The notes under the pieces: model-generated
What the model was told of the DNA's origin: nothing
Database searches by the model: none
The model's input: the letters and a program-made list of their open reading frames with translations, nothing else
Shown: positions 21,968 through 33,645 of the stretch, piece after piece
Layout: every line of letters starts with the position of its first letter
How positions within the stretch are numbered: position 1 is the first letter of the stretch
Program-made: the position numbers and the translations under genes
Assembly (NCBI GenBank): GCA_017562135.1
Contig: QEYB01000895.1
Span: 1-64,000 of the forward strand
DNA from: Dipylidium caninum
Lineage: Eukaryota > Platyhelminthes > Cestoda > Cyclophyllidea > Dipylidiidae
Reading direction: 5' to 3'
DNA: 64,000 bases

Positions 21968-24392
21968 GTACTTTGGAGAGATGGATCGAGCCGAGGCTAC
22001 TCACCTTTTAACAGGGTGTGAGGATGGCACTTTTCTTGTGCGAGTTTCAAAAAATGTCTCTCGGATGGGCGAGTACTCTCTCTCCGTGGTGTAAACCATC
22101 CACGCCACATCCGTATCCAGCGCAGTTCCGATTCATGTTTCTATCTCTGCTCACCTCAGCGATTCAGTCTCTTGAGGCAAGTTCGTCATCCTAGCACTTT
22201 GTGACTCGCCTACAATTGTACAATTCTCTCTTATTTCCCCCATAAGTGGTAAGTAAACGCTAAGGTGAGGTTAACGTCGAAAGTCCTAATGAACTCTGAA
22301 AACACAGCACAGATGATATTCTTTTTACAACGAAATCATTCCTTCATTTCCTACAGACATGCGTGTTTTTCGTCTATTTCGACTCATATCAACACCCAAA
22401 CGTGAGTCACTCGAATGTGCATCTGTGGCTTCAGTCACTCTTACCCCTTTCGGTTTCGTGCGGCGACAAGTCCATTTTTTTCAATATGCGCGCGATCTCA
22501 CAAACAGACACACATGAATATTTGTACCTTTTGCTGTTACACGTTTACTTGTGTCCCAATGACAATAGCAACATCGTCTCGAAGTATAAACATCTCGCAT
22601 AAACAAAGACATGTGGGGCCCTTTGCGTGCAATCTTAAACGGGTTTTTTAGTGTGACGGTCTGACATACCGCATTTCGTGTGGCTCTTTAACGTGCCTGC
22701 CGTCCTCTCTGCCTAACAATTATTTTGCCACTTCGCAAGAGCAAACGTAGGACATATCCATCTAGCGATCTTTGCTCCAAGAAAATTTGTTTGCCTCGCA
22801 GTCAAGGACCTTTTCAAACGCTGCTTATTTTTGTAAATTACACTTAACAGGAATGAACTCAGACCAACACAACTGCCTCCCGTTTGAGGTTTGTGTCGAC
22901 AGTAATATCCATATTCCAGGATCCATTAGTTGTAACCGGAATGTATTCCTTTAATCGGAGGAGTATCAAAAATGGTGTGTCTTTTGAATGTGTATATTTC
23001 AATACTCCAACTGGCCGTACTTACCTTTAACCCTTTTGTGTGGATGCGAGATGTCCATAATATCTGACACGTCCATCCCTCAAAGTTGGCTTATTTATTT
23101 TTTTCGTTACTTTGTCGAAAGCGATTACTAATTTTAACACTAGCATGGTGATACTTCGTGGGTTAACATTTGGCCACGGAGTATCTTAAGGCTGTGTTAA
23201 TGTAAGGATTTTTCCCATTAAATCTCTTGGGTGTGGCCCGTCCCAAAGCGGAGAGAAACATGGCATTCACTTCGTTTCGAGCCGATGCTCTCTTCGCTCG
23301 CGAAAAGTCGGCATTTCAGTAGGCAGAAGTCGCCAACGCATGCATTGTATAGCATAAAATTAATTGTGGAGAAATACACGATTTTGCCATTACAGCCTGT
23401 CTTCGCTTACAAACCGGCGTTTGCTTGGAGCGACCGAATCGAAATTATTTTCAAACACATGAATGTGTTTCGTGATCGACCCATGGTTTTTTGCGTGTGT
23501 GTTCGTAAAAATTGCAGGTGGTCATTAACCCTGAGGACTTGTGATTAATTTGGGGATAATCCACCGGGGAAGCAAACTAATATGTTGGTGCCTTTCGACA
23601 CAACGTGCCTGTTCACTTGTAATATTGTTTTTCGAGGCCTCGTTCAGCAGACCATCTGAGGCCTCAACTATCCACAACATGAATCTACTAATTTGTTGCC
23701 TGATTTTTTCTTATAGGTGCACGACAGTTGTAAGTTGCCTTAAGGTGGGAGTATTGGTGCATTTTTTTTCATTGAAAATCCCGTATTGAGTTACCGTTCG
23801 GCGCACTCCCACGTTTTCAGCCCTATCTGAGGTTAGCATCGATGATGCAGAGTTTTTTTTCAACTTTTTGATTCCAGGCCCTTGTGGACTTTTACTGCCG
23901 AGTCTCATTAAACGAGTGCTTCGATGAGGTACAGACCTGTCTACGGTTCCCCTATCAACGATGCCCTGGTGAGTTAGACACACCAGTCAAGTACATCAGC
24001 TGCCAAATTCCCCGAACAAATGCTTAAAATATTATTTGGGCTCTAAGTAGGATCGTTGTATGGGTAAAGGATACACCTATCGAGGCCATCATGAGCTTGA
24101 TCTCCAAATGACACACTTAAAACGAGGAAAAGCCGTCCTGGATTTTAGGCATCTGTATTCTTGCCTTATCTTTCTTCTTCGGAACAGAGGAAAGCGTCCT
24201 CTTCTATGCACGCGCCCAGCACGACTTTCAAGGTGATGCGAATCCGCGCATGCTGCCCTTGAGTCGCGGTGATCTTGTCCACGTGATCAGCACTCGGGCC
24301 AAGGAACAGGGCTGGTGGAAGGGCTGGCTCAACGGCCGGGTTAGTGTTATGCACGTCGTTGGTTTTATTCAACTCCCCGTAAAGACCCGTAG
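21968..24392 (+). CDS. VAV-like: Vav-family Rho GEF, 3' fragment (SH2 and C-terminal SH3)
   Basis: The SH2 exon, 21968-about 22177, starts after ctgttag and reads YFGEMDRAEATHLL, DGTFLVRVSK, GEYSLSV, with the phosphotyrosine-binding FLVR arginine. The frame then breaks at a TAA (22092-22094); one base of shift restores HPRHIRIQRSSDSCFYLC. Exon 23878-23968 gives ALVDFYCRVSLNECF and TCLRFPYQ, matching Vav LVEFYQQNSLKDCFKSLDTTLQFPFK. The next exon, from 24188 in matching phase, gives an SH3: LFYARAQHDFQGD, LSRGDLVHVI, GWWKGWLNGRV. Its end is ambiguous, at 24339 or about 24392. The order SH2 then SH3 with this linker identifies Vav, which activates Rac/Rho downstream of tyrosine kinases. The 1.7 kb intron 22178-23877 shows nothing else. 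The catalytic DH-PH half is not visible upstream, so this may be a partial duplicate. Confidence 0.75.
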
Positions 24393-25752
24393 GTAACATT
24401 TTATAAGAATTGTCAAAGTTCTTACAATCCTTGGTTCCTCTTCCAGGGAACATCCGATATGCGATATTTGTATGTTTTGTGACATGATTTATGCGTGTAT
24501 TGTTGTTTAATTTTAGATAGGGTTCTTCCCTCTCTCCTTCGTAACCCGCCAGCCATGACAGCCACGCTTAATTTCCCCTCCTGTAAATAAAACTAGCAAA
24601 CGAATATATGATGCTGTGATGTGCAGGACAGAGGAAAGGGAGGAAAACCGGAACTGCTTCAGCATGACAATCCGTTACACCGCCATCGTCCTCTCTTTCC
24701 CAGTTGCACATTGAGAGCTATGTCGCTTCTGACCTCTATATCTCGTTCTACGCCACCCACCCCACCTCCCCTCACTATCCCCATCCTTCGTTTCCACTGG
24801 TTTTTTTATCTCAGACGCCAACTGGTTCCCATTTGCCACTCTCCGCTGCCCCTAAATCGCACTTAATTCCTTTCTTCCCACCCTAAATCATTCATCACCA
24901 CTGTAATTTGTCTTAAGCGCAAAAGATATGCCGAGAGAAATATCATACAGCTTTAAATCTTTGTGTTTTTTATGACATTCTTTTTTCGCCGAACAGGGGA
25001 AGTATGTCCTGTTGACAAAGAGTATGGGGCGCTGGAGTAATTTAGTATATCAGCTTTTTGGTGGCTGGGCGGTGGGGTGTGGTGTGTGCTCCTCCTTCTA
25101 TGAGAGCTGGTGTTCCCAGCATTTTGTCGTTGAGGTGAGCTGTGTTCGTCAAAAGTCAGACTTATTACGTAAGTTGTGGAGGATTGCAAGAACAATGCTT
25201 TTGGTTCTTGTTATCACCGAAGGGGTTACACGCAATGATGTGGGTTGTCCTGATGCTGTGGATATAAAGTATTCGGCAAAGGGTTTACAGTAGCAAAAAC
25301 GAGGCAGGGGCTGAACCGGAGATACGATCACTGGGTTTGCCTCTAAATTGCGACGTCAGTTATCTAGAAGGGCATATTTCAACAGGTGACAAGTGGGTAC
25401 TTCAAGCCTGATGAGTCGGGTGACATATATTCTAAGATAAACAAGCTTGGTTTGAAATAAGGCAGGGAAAGTGCTTAAAAGTATATTTTCATTCTAGGTT
25501 TCACTACGTTTTTGCATCGCGGCGTGATTTCTTACATTCACTGCTAAAAATTGTTTAGTAAGTAAAGCAAAAGACCTTTGTTCTTAGAAAGTTTAAGTCT
25601 AGTAGCCGTGCTTACTATTAGCTATAAATAATAAAAATATATCCAAGATGAACAGGCCCTAAACAATCAGGCAAAGTTCAACGCTTACATAGTTTACGGA
25701 ACTGTGTTGTTTATTTTCCTGAAGAAGCCTTTGGACTTTCGAAACGCATGTG
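24393..25752. other. Stretch between Vav fragment and ING copy 2
   Basis: Counterpart of about 703-2105. No exon is firmly supported. A small final Vav exon after the acceptor ctcttccag near 24448 is possible. The right end is the presumed ING promoter. Confidence 0.45.
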
Positions 25753-27079
25753 ATGATGATTGATAGAGATCTTAGTACATACTTTACGAATTACCTGGCG
25801 ACCATACAGGAGCTACCGTGCCTCCTTCAAAGCTTCTTCACTTCTTTGTTTGACGCTGACATAAGACAGACCAGTCTTATCAATAATTTAGAGTCGATTC
25901 TTATCAGCATAGTGGATGACAAAAAATACCACACATTTCGACGATCTGTCATCTATAATTATACAACTGAGTAACTCATACGATGCAAAACTCAGCGAAA
26001 TGGGTGAGGTTAGTTTTCTTTATTCTCTGGATCCATATTATCATCTTCCGTTAATTAGCGTTGTTTATCTTTTACGCGTACGCATAACTTGCTCAAGACA
26101 TCACAGGATTCCAAATTTCGTCTACTACCGCAATTAATGAAAAGCGTTTTGCGGACTTTAGAATACCCAGTCAACAACACGCAAGTGTAACCCACCGAAA
26201 TCACTACTCGTTAAAATTTCTTTATTCCGTTTGGGGATAAGACAACCAAATTGAACTTTAGCCAGCATCTCTTAGTTTATTCTTTAAATTGAAGATGGTT
26301 TTTGCACTTCCGACTAGCTTTTAGAAACTCTGGAACAAATGGTTCAATTCTTGTCACAATCTAAATCCGCCCTGCACGCAAACGACGAACACCAACTGAG
26401 AAATTTGCTAAGTGCCTTCACGTCTGTTAGCGATGGACATCGCAACGCTCCCATCCCATTGAATACTTCCTCATCCTCCCCGATGCCCTCACAATCGCTC
26501 GTTAAGTCGGCCCGCCGTTCTACCCATCAACACCATCGCCCTTCACCCTCGCAACTGCTCCTTCGTGGGACGAAGTGGATTAGCGCACGGCGGAGCGTTG
26601 CCTCGGCGGCCCGTGGAGGTCCGTTTAAAGGTGTCAGAAATCGAGTCCTCCCTCCTACCCATCCCTTGCGTTCTCGGATGACAGATTTGCACAGGAGAAA
26701 CCAACTCGCAATAAGACAAGCCTTGGGAAATCGCTCGATAAAGGCCCCTCTTTCCCATTCTCCCTCTCTTTCTTCTTCAAGCGAATTCGAAGAGTACGAT
26801 CGGTCCATATCGAGGTCGAGAAGCGCCTCCTCCCCCTTGCGCAGTCGTAAAAGGGAAGCAGTCTCTACTGGCTCCGCTACAGGTGATGGGTCCGGAGAGC
26901 GTGTTTATTGCTTGTGCAAAAGGCTATCTTATGGGGACATGATTGCTTGTGATAACTCCCGCTGCGACATTGAATGGTTTCACTTTGCGTGTGTTGATAT
27001 AAAAACCCAGCCGAAAGGTCGTTGGTATTGTCCTCGCTGTAGAGGCGAAAACTCCAAAATCAAACGGGTCGATGCCTAA
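25753..27079 (+). CDS. ING-family PHD-finger chromatin reader, copy 2 (frame broken in exon 1)
   Basis: Exon 1, 25753-26003 (donor G|GTGAGG), encodes the N-terminal ING helices. Exon 2, 26325-27079 (acceptor ttttag), is fully open: it joins as [14 protein letters not shown], continues through a Ser/Arg-rich basic middle, and ends with the PHD finger carrying C4HC3 ligands (YCLCKR, CDNSRC, WFHFAC, WYCPRC). The PHD finger reads H3K4me3 in this family. Odd: exon 1 has six A at 25921-25926 where copy 1 has five, so the frame shifts and stops before the donor. Copies 1 and 2 thus carry one lesion each, in different exons. The predicted length without lesions is about 333 residues. NPRL3 converges from the right with 247 bases between stop codons. 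Confidence 0.82.
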
Positions 27080-27326
27080 CTGGTTTGCTTATTTTTTTGT
27101 ATATAAATACCTGTTCGATATATCACTTGTCTTCTTCCCAAGATGTTATTCTTTTGTAACTTGCATCTTCACACGTTGTCTAGTACACACAGATTCATTA
27201 CTGAGTAATTTAGTGACGAGTTTACCCGCCTGTTTTAAACTCATACCCACAGAGGTAATATATATCTGGAAAATACACAGGCACATAGAAAGGTGAGTTA
27301 AGCAGTTATCAAAAGCCGATTTCTTT

Positions 27327-30300
27327 TCAGTGGGACCATTCGATACCGGCAAAACAAGCAGTAACGGGGTCGGGCAGACGGATGGTAACAATAAAGGGCG
27401 AAAATAGCTGCATGCAACCGATGAGGGTCTGTCTGTCGACTGACTCGACGAACATGAGTTCATCCAGGTGCGCTGGTAGCCGGGTCATGAGGCGTAAAAA
27501 AAGGTAGAGCATGATGGGAAAGTGTCGCACGGTGGACTGGTAGTGGGCCAATACACGCTCTCGGTCAGCCTCAGTGGGCAGGGCGGAATGTAGAAGAGCT
27601 CCTCCACAACCCTGATGGATTCTAGTGAAGGCTAGTTCCGTTGGACCGCTCGATGACACGGAGCAATCGGCGTCTGAGACGTTTTTACTACCATCCGAGG
27701 CGTCACAATTAGGTCTTGGCAGCAAGGAGAGAATGTAGGTATGTATCTGGATAATAAGCCGATGACGTAGGAGCCATGCCACTAAATCAGCACATTCGGT
27801 TGCGGTTAGTTCCCTCCAAAAGCGCGCCGGCGATTCGCCGTTAAAGTGTTCTTCGAGGGTGTAGTAATCGCAGAATGATGAAAGAACCTAGACAAAGGAA
27901 CAGAGTTTGATTTTGTTTCCATTGGGATTAAGGGTAATCTGTTAACCATTAGAACTCTAGAGGTCACCACCTGCCGTATCCATAAAGACCCATACCAATT
28001 TTAATATTTAGAGTCTAATAAGAAACTACCTCCGCAAAATTCAACTTTGGAAATTGAGTGGCGAAGTGGAGAAGAACTTTGGGCTGAAGCCAGTAGTGCG
28101 ACAGAGGGGCTAGTGTGTAGGCGTTACTAGAGACGATGGGTGAGATTATAATTGCGTGGCCATGATACACCAACCAGAGTCCAACACGAAGACAGTCCTC
28201 TTGAGAGTGGCTCCGATTTGATATTGAAGCCAGGGTAGCGATTGGAGAGAGGTCTTCCACGAAACTAAGGGATCACAAATCACACCGGAAATGGCATTAG
28301 CAGAAAACTGGTTGAGCACAAAGGAATAGCCGCCTCGGTACTTTACCTTTCAAGGGACTGGTTTGCATCAATAGGAAAAGATTCAGCGCAACTACGAAGG
28401 GACTGTTTATGAGTGGTCAAGAGAAGGGTGTGATAGGGCCGGAGTCGTTGCATAGCACGCCAAACTGCTCCCGGTCGAATAGCAGGCCAACAGGGTTTCG
28501 AAGTGGTTATCGTTTTTAATTCAAGTGGCATAATTGCGTATGCCTTGAAGGGCAAACAGAAAAATACAGAATATCTGTTGTTTATCTGGAACGAAAAAAG
28601 CCCATATTTACTCTCTAGCGAACTTATCTACCAACAAGCTCTCAAACTACTGACCTTAACGTTTACACGACCGCTGGAAGCAACTTGAGTTAAAATTTGA
28701 GCGAGTTCACTGCAGAGGGATGAGCGCTTTGCCACATAGGCATAGACATGCCACGGATCACAATGACCATTTCCAGGACATTCATGCTTATCAAACTTAT
28801 TGAGGTCGTCCTCCTCGAGAGCCTCAGAGGAGGTTCCTTTGTGCGTTGAGACGAGAGGAGAGAACGCCTCAGTCCCTCCAACATTAACACAATTTGCATT
28901 AACTTCCCCAGAATCGTCAATGCTGCTACCTTCGTTGGGATCATGCTCCCTGGCATCTACTTGACCCTCTCCACTACTAAGTATGCCTGCGTACCGATCG
29001 AGAATAGCAGAGATTTTCTCACGTTCTGAGCTCAAATTTTGCCAGTAGAGTTCAGAACGACGCAGTTGCACTCCTATCTTCAAAAGAGAGTAAATGGTAA
29101 AAATGTGTTACAGAGAAATTAGTATAATTTATATAAATCGGGTGAGATTCAGTTTGAAGTCGAAAAATTCAATCTCCCATGAGGTGCTCTCTTTAGGCGA
29201 AATAAGGACAAACTTACCAGTCTTGCTAGTTCAGTGTAATGCGACTGAACGCACGGAGGAGCAGATTCGTTGAGAACAAAGACGATAGCAAAGCTGGAAA
29301 CAGTTTGTCCGACCGTTTTTCCACTATGTTTACAATTGTTTCCGCCAAAGTAAGAGCTGCAATGAGCTAGCTGAGTTTGGTTTTTTTCATATTTTGGCGG
29401 AGGCAATGGTGATTTGAGGCGGAGAAAATTTATGACGCTCGTGAAGTCCACGGAAGGCTCGGGCACCATAGTGGCGTAATTGCTCGTATTAGGCATAGAA
29501 CCCCCCCGATTAGGCAGAGGTGATGACTGGGTGACCACAGCAACACCGTTCGTTTCCATTATGGCCTTGGTCAGGCTAAAGCCGACGCCGATGAATACCT
29601 TGGTACTGAGCTGTAAAAAAAAGAACAGTTCCAAATCGGGTTAGTCTCATATGTTTTAAGGAGATACATGAGGAAATTGCAATTGCTCGTCGGATAATCA
29701 AACACTGGGAAGAACCATTATGCGAATTATCAATCTGAAAAATATTAATCATTTTCCCTTCGTTTAAGAAAGGAATTCATATTTGGGAGTTACTTGACAA
29801 CCTTCCCACTATTCAAAGTCTTTCCACATTTGAATAGCTGATTTCCCAGGTTAACAGCAGGTTATAATTTTTTTCTTCCTTTTAAGGAGCGATATAAGAG
29901 CAAAAGACACCTACTTAAGAGGGACTGAGTTGTATCCAAACACAATGGAGAACTTGGCAGCATATGACAACGAAAGCTAAGATGATTTATAAGGCTTCTG
30001 GTCGCCCAAGTAAACATTTGACAATCTGTATGTTATCTAACCGCCATACAAACCGCTTTTCAAAAACGTCAACATCTGACGAACATACCATAACAAAGGT
30101 CTAATCGACAAAGGAAATTCGAATGTTTAAGTCGCACTAAAAGTCAATCTAAAAAAATATAAAGTAAAACAACTAAAACACACGTAATCCAAATAGAATG
30201 AGATATAATGGTAACTGCAGAAGATTAAAACTTCATCGAATGTATTAGGCTAGATTATAACACGGGAAAGAAGAATTCAAACACAGCGTTGAAAGATCAA

Positions 30301-31353
30301 CGAATAAGAACGCGATTTGAAGTTTGTTGGTATTTCCCTAAAAATAAACCTACTCACCTTAACATAGATCTTGTGTTGCAGCTCATTCGTGGAGGGGTGT
30401 AGGAGACTGAGTAGGGAGCTAACAGGTACTCCTTCAACGACCATCTCTGTAGGGGCGACAACCAAAGACGCTCCAGATTGATTTAAATTACCGCTGGTGG
30501 ATGGGGTGGCAGGAGAGGAGGCGGCGGCACTAGCGGTGACTGTGGGTGGAGGATGGCGTTGGGCACTCGAGGCGGGGCCGGAGAGACGCGTCTTATTTGC
30601 ACACCCTGCACAAAGTAGCGTAGCCTCACCCGATGGCGTGACCGCTTGATGTGGCGAGCAGGTTATAGCTGACGAGGCTGAATTAGTGACGTGTCCACCT
30701 ACAATCCCTCCTGCTGGCGAAGGACATGAGAGTCCCTCGAAGCAAAGACAGGAAAAGGTTGCGGGCTTGAATCCCACTAGAAGTTGGCATCCAGTTATTC
30801 TCTTATGACTAAATTTGGGAAAACGCCCAATAAACTCAAACACTCTTACCCGATGGTTACATTGTGGCAAGTTTAAGCTTGCAGTGCTGTGCGAAGAGGA
30901 AGTAGGTTTGATGAAACAGGAATTTTCTGCCTGTAAGAAAAAGTGTAAGTACTAAAGCTGTCAGCGGCAAGAGGATTAAGAAGTTACGCAAAAAAGTAGT
31001 AATGTAAAGACTGGTTCAAAAAATTGTTTAACCAATAGGAGAAGGATGGTCAAAAGTGAGAAAAAAGCTTTCTTATATGCCCGAAAAAGGAACATAAGTT
31101 ACGAAGAAAGAGCATTGACGCAAACCGAATTAGGGAAAATCGCTAAATTGACAGAGTTAACGCGGTGAACGTGCCGTGGTACATCAGCAGGGCGAGAAGT
31201 TGTTTGTTCTTGTTGAACATCTTGATGGGGAGGGATAGTCGACTGCCAAAAGAGCAATCGATCACCAACAGCACCAGAAGAGATTAGAAGAATGCTTCTA
31301 GGCACGATTTCCTCCTCATTCCAAAATATTATACTTGAGTTCAACGAAGCCAT
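27327..31353 (-). CDS. NPRL3: NPRL3, GATOR1 complex subunit
   Basis: Exons read right to left: from 31353 (SILLISSGAVGDRLLFWQ, compare SVILVSSGSRGNKLLFR), about 30.84-30.93, 30735-30358, 29610-29218 (SSFAIVFVLNE), 29077-28655 (SELAQILTQVASSGRVNV), 28585-28347 (VFFCLPFKAYA; LRPYHTLLL), about 28263-28030 (GLWLVYHGHAIIISP) and 27887-27327 (AWLLRHRLIIQIHTYI; DPVTACFAG at the C-terminus). Each block aligns in order with human NPRL3. NPRL3 with NPRL2 and DEPDC5 forms GATOR1, the GTPase-activating complex for RagA/B that shuts mTORC1 down when amino acids are scarce, at the lysosome. The 30.4-30.7 kb exon adds a low-complexity Ala/Ser/Pro insertion absent from the human N-terminal domain. Introns are 40-650 nt. 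Confidence 0.88.
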
Positions 31354-31675
31354 TCCATAGTGACACACTCAAATCAGCGAATTAGAGAACTAAAATAAAT
31401 GTGATCAGGTGAATAACATCTAAATTAGCAACCATGACAATAACACGTGCACCAGATATGATTATGCGGGAATCTTATGAATAAAATACCCCAAGATTGA
31501 TTATAAAAACACGGAGAGACGCGAGCACTAAATCAAATTTGGAAAGTGTATGGAATAAAAAATTGTTCTCTACCTTGTTGCAGGAAAAAATAAATCCACC
31601 ACGCAATAACCTTAGCTAAATATAAGAAGAGACAGGGCCAATTCAGTATATATTAAAGAAAAATTAAAATAACGT

Positions 31676-32275
31676 TTAGGCAACATGAGTGATGGTATGG
31701 CCATTGCTGTGTATATTTAGCTTGAGACTTGAAGGGTTTTTTGAAGATGAGGAATCATTTGCAATTATCCGAATATGTAGGGCTGGCTTCACCACTGGTG
31801 ATCTTCTTTCAACGACCCGACCATCGATGGTAACGCGAATGTACTATAGAAATAATTTTGAAAAAATTAGGAAACGACACGAACGAAGGCAAGCAATGAG
31901 TTTATTGTTAATACATTACCTCCTCTTCTGAGTTCAAAGTATCCGTATACATAAATAAACGAAGTTGACCAGGGAAAAAGTTATTACAAAGAGAAAGAGC
32001 TATTTGTGAGGCTCGTTCGATAGCTATCCCACCAGCAGCGTGTATCCAAAAGGATTTTCGATTTTTATCCGCGTAGATAGGGGGATTAACAATTCGATCG
32101 ACAATATTTTTGCACATGAAAATCTGATCCTAAAAAGACGGCTATTAAAAGCATCAGAGACATTTACGGTCAACTTTTTATTAATTGACACAAAATAGTT
32201 ATATTGATCACGCTGGCATCCAAGTTTGGTTGTTTGTACAATTTCCTCCAACTGCAGCAATTCACAAATTTCCAT
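31676..32275 (-). CDS. POP7: POP7/Rpp20, RNase P and RNase MRP protein subunit
   Basis: Three exons join in phase 0: 32275-32168, 32129-31920 and 31843-31676, giving 161 residues (human 140). Intron 1 is only 38 nt (GTAAAT...TTTTTAG). The Alba-like fold is seen in NYFVSINKKLTDQIFMCKNI (compare NDIYVNMKTDFKAQLARCQKL), FWIHAAGGIAIERASQIALS (compare IYIHGLGLAINRAINIALQ) and VKPALHIRIIAND (compare NNSAIHIRVFRV). The protein binds the P3 arm of RNase P/MRP RNA with Rpp25 and functions in tRNA 5' maturation and rRNA processing in the nucleus. The start ATG lies 2 nt after the PEN-2 stop codon, so both probably come from one primary transcript. Exon 1 is the least conserved part and its start is inferred. 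Confidence 0.82.
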
Positions 32276-32277
32276 TA

Positions 32278-32928
32278 TCAAAGTGCCCCAGGAGGAATAT
32301 TAAAAGAGAGGCGGTCACCAAGAGTTCCCCAAGAAATTCTGTTTTGATGATAAATAACGTTCCAGGTAACCAAGCCGATAATCCAAATGAGAGCCCCAAT
32401 GAAACTCAAGGAAACGTCTGTGAGTGTAGATTATATGTATTGATATGGCTTACATAACCGGAATTTCTTTTTCTCTAGAGAGGAAGGTGCAAGAAACGCG
32501 TCCTGGAAAAACCAGATGGTGTTCACGATCCAAAGAAAAGGGAGGAAAGCAAAACCACCTACAAAATAAAGAACAAAATAAGAGCTATCAACATTTAGAA
32601 ATGCAGCAACGATATAGATATATGGACTATAAAGCCTATCATGTTCAATTGAAGAGCAATTGGCGTGGTTATAGTAGATGAAACACAAGTTAAAGAAATA
32701 AGAACAAAGCTTGCACCGGGAAGTAATTTTAAACCCATCCCTAAAAAAAAACTACTTCAAAAACCCGAAGGTGAGAAATATAAAACCAGCGACTCTTGAC
32801 TTCAAAAGTCCAAACACAACAGTGAAAGGGATGAATAATGGTTCTAAGCATTTAATAAGGAACGGACTAAGAAAATATATCCTGCAAGTCCGTAAGCGGG
32901 CGCCAGTAGCACTCGAGCCGCCTTCCAT
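32278..32928 (-). CDS. PSENEN: PEN-2, gamma-secretase subunit
   Basis: Three exons, 32928-32868, 32558-32454 (donor GTAAGC) and 32417-32278, sum to 306 nt and encode exactly 101 residues, the length of human PEN-2. The junctions give LRTCRIYFLSGFAFLPFLW (compare LNLCRKYYLGGFAFLPFLW), IVNTIWFFQDAFLAP, then LSFIGALIWIIGLVTW and SWGTLGDRLSFNIPPGAL (compare RWGALGDYLSFTIPLGTP). The exon 1 donor (GTCCGT) is weak, but phase and length agree. PEN-2 triggers presenilin endoproteolysis and stabilises gamma-secretase, which cleaves Notch and other type I membrane proteins. The TGA at 32280-32278 is followed by TA and then the ATG of POP7. Confidence 0.87.
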
Positions 32929-33645
32929 ATATGCTTGGGTAGTCACACCCCGCGTTTGGGCTAGGAGAAATAATACTAAGATGTTAAAACAATTCTGTTC
33001 TATTCTTGTAATCTCTATATTCTATAACCTATATATATTCTCTGTTATCTGTATATTCTCTCTTCACAGCGGAGTATTACTTTTTAAAAAGCAGGTTTTG
33101 CACTAGGGATGAATATTAAAGGCTTTGAAATTTAAATCTGGTGGTGTGTAAAGCTTATTTCATAAATTTGCTTGCACCATAAAGTGGTACAAACCTTAAA
33201 TCTATGGCGCCTGTGAGGGTCATTATTGATTTGCCTTTGACAAAATAGATATTCATGCGTTGAAACATTCCTAATATGTTGACACGCCCATCAGTTCAGG
33301 TGGATCCTTGCGTGACGAAAATTCTCATAAACGCTGGGCCCCGATTTGGATTACATTGACCCAAGCTCATTCACGTCCACCCGATGCGCGACCCCCGCCC
33401 CAAATGCGCTGCTGTCCCCAACCCTCGCCACAAAATACAAGCAAGTGAATTTCGCAGTCTCCACGTCACTCATCCCACTTTAATAGGACTCAGCCCTCAA
33501 CGTTCAAATTACACGATTCAACCCACGCTTGACCGGTCCACGTTATCGGCTCAAGGCCCACCGAGGGTGTAAAACCCAAGTCAGAATCTCAGACAATATA
33601 AAATTTGTGGATATCACAATGCAAAAATCCGCAACATCTAATAAG
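32929..33645. other. Intergenic stretch between PNO1 and PEN-2
   Basis: AT-rich, no exon recognised. It should contain the PNO1 3' untranslated region and the promoter or trans-splice acceptor for the PEN-2/POP7 unit. Confidence 0.45.

Larger units (their letters stand above)
23678..27091 (+). repeat. Segmental duplication, copy B (Vav 3' end plus ING)
   Basis: Direct-orientation counterpart of copy A at about 20-3443, roughly 23.6 kb away. It contains intact Vav SH3 coding sequence and an intact ING exon 2. Similarity stops shortly after the ING stop codon, where the two copies continue into unrelated sequence. Confidence 0.9.

Noticed and set aside
32752..32867. Transmembrane-like frame continuing after the PEN-2 first exon
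   Set aside because: It lies in the first PEN-2 intron once the 101-residue PEN-2 is spliced; hydrophobicity comes from T-rich intron sequence.
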